Assembly: GCA_015067385.1 (NCBI GenBank)
Contig: SVMP01000147.1
Coordinates: forward strand, 1-5,247
Source: Oscillospiraceae bacterium
GTDB lineage: Bacteria > Bacillota > Clostridia > Oscillospirales > UBA644
Reading direction: 5' to 3'
DNA: 5,247 nt
Positions 5,106 to 5,247 of the stretch are shown here, piece by piece. The position numbers and the translations under genes were made by a program. Position 1 is the stretch's first letter. Each line of letters begins with the position of its first letter. A model generated the notes under the pieces. It saw only the letters and a list, made by a program, of their open reading frames with translations, searched no databases and was not told the DNA's origin.

Positions 5106-5247
5106 TCAGTTTCCTGATATGTCTTTATATATTTTTTCGTCGTTTCTGCCGTAACCGAGGTTGTCCTCAGCGATACTCTGATAAAAATCTTCCTCGTTTT
5201 CAAGAGCAAGAAGATCTTCCATTTCACTGTTACGGAGGCGCTGTTCT
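5106..5247 (-). CDS. DivIC/FtsB-like septum formation protein, C-terminal 46 residues (cut by window edge)
   Basis: Only the last 46 codons and a TGA stop (5106-5108) are inside the window; the gene continues past the right edge. The tail contains F-Y-Q-S-I-A-E-D-N-L-G-Y-G-R-N-D-E-K-I-Y, which matches the C-terminal extracytoplasmic end of DivIC/FtsB proteins (an I-A-x-x-x-L-G-Y-x-x-x-x-E-x-x-Y pattern). These are small single-pass proteins with a coiled coil that join DivIB/FtsQ and FtsL at the division septum. The expected membrane helix and most of the coiled coil lie outside the window. The gene after it encodes an S1 protein, as in the Bacillus divIC-yabR pair, which supports the call. 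It was identified from a short segment, so DivIC versus another septum-initiator paralogue is not certain. Confidence 0.8.
   Translation of the reverse strand, partial: EQRLRNSEMEDLLALENEEDFYQSIAEDNLGYGRNDEKIYKDISGN

Overview
The window looks like chromosomal DNA of a low-GC Firmicute, most likely a member of the Clostridia. The reasons are AT-rich non-coding DNA, GGAGG-type ribosome binding sites, sigma-A-like promoters with extended -10 boxes, and a DivIC/FtsB-like gene followed directly by a YabR-like S1 gene, an order known from Bacillus and relatives. I cannot name a genus.

Layout, left to right. (1) Positions 1 to about 250 hold the left end of an IS200/IS605-family insertion sequence on the minus strand: the first 41 codons of the Y1 transposase TnpA, its promoter, an inverted repeat that can hide the ribosome binding site, and a subterminal hairpin. 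(2) Positions 258-2553 are a minus-strand two-gene operon for paralogous lipoproteins of unknown function, with a consensus-like promoter at 2525-2553 and a strong hairpin at the far end. (3) Positions 2580-3340 are a second minus-strand unit: a small two-helix membrane protein of unknown function, then a single-domain MaoC-like hot-dog hydratase, with a clear promoter and an intrinsic terminator. (4) A divergent plus-strand gene encodes an alanine/glycine:cation symporter (AGCS family). It lacks a visible ribosome binding site. (5) A hairpin separates it from a convergent pair on the minus strand: an S1-domain RNA-binding protein and, cut by the right edge, the C-terminus of a DivIC/FtsB-like septum protein.

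These are mostly independent short transcription units rather than one pathway. The division/RNA-binding pair is conserved core. The symporter, the hydratase unit and the lipoprotein pair look like lineage-specific cargo, and the insertion sequence sits directly against the end of the lipoprotein operon. I see no convincing defence system, CRISPR array or new multi-gene machine. The most interesting points are the expression-control architecture of the insertion sequence and the unrecognised duplicated lipoprotein family.
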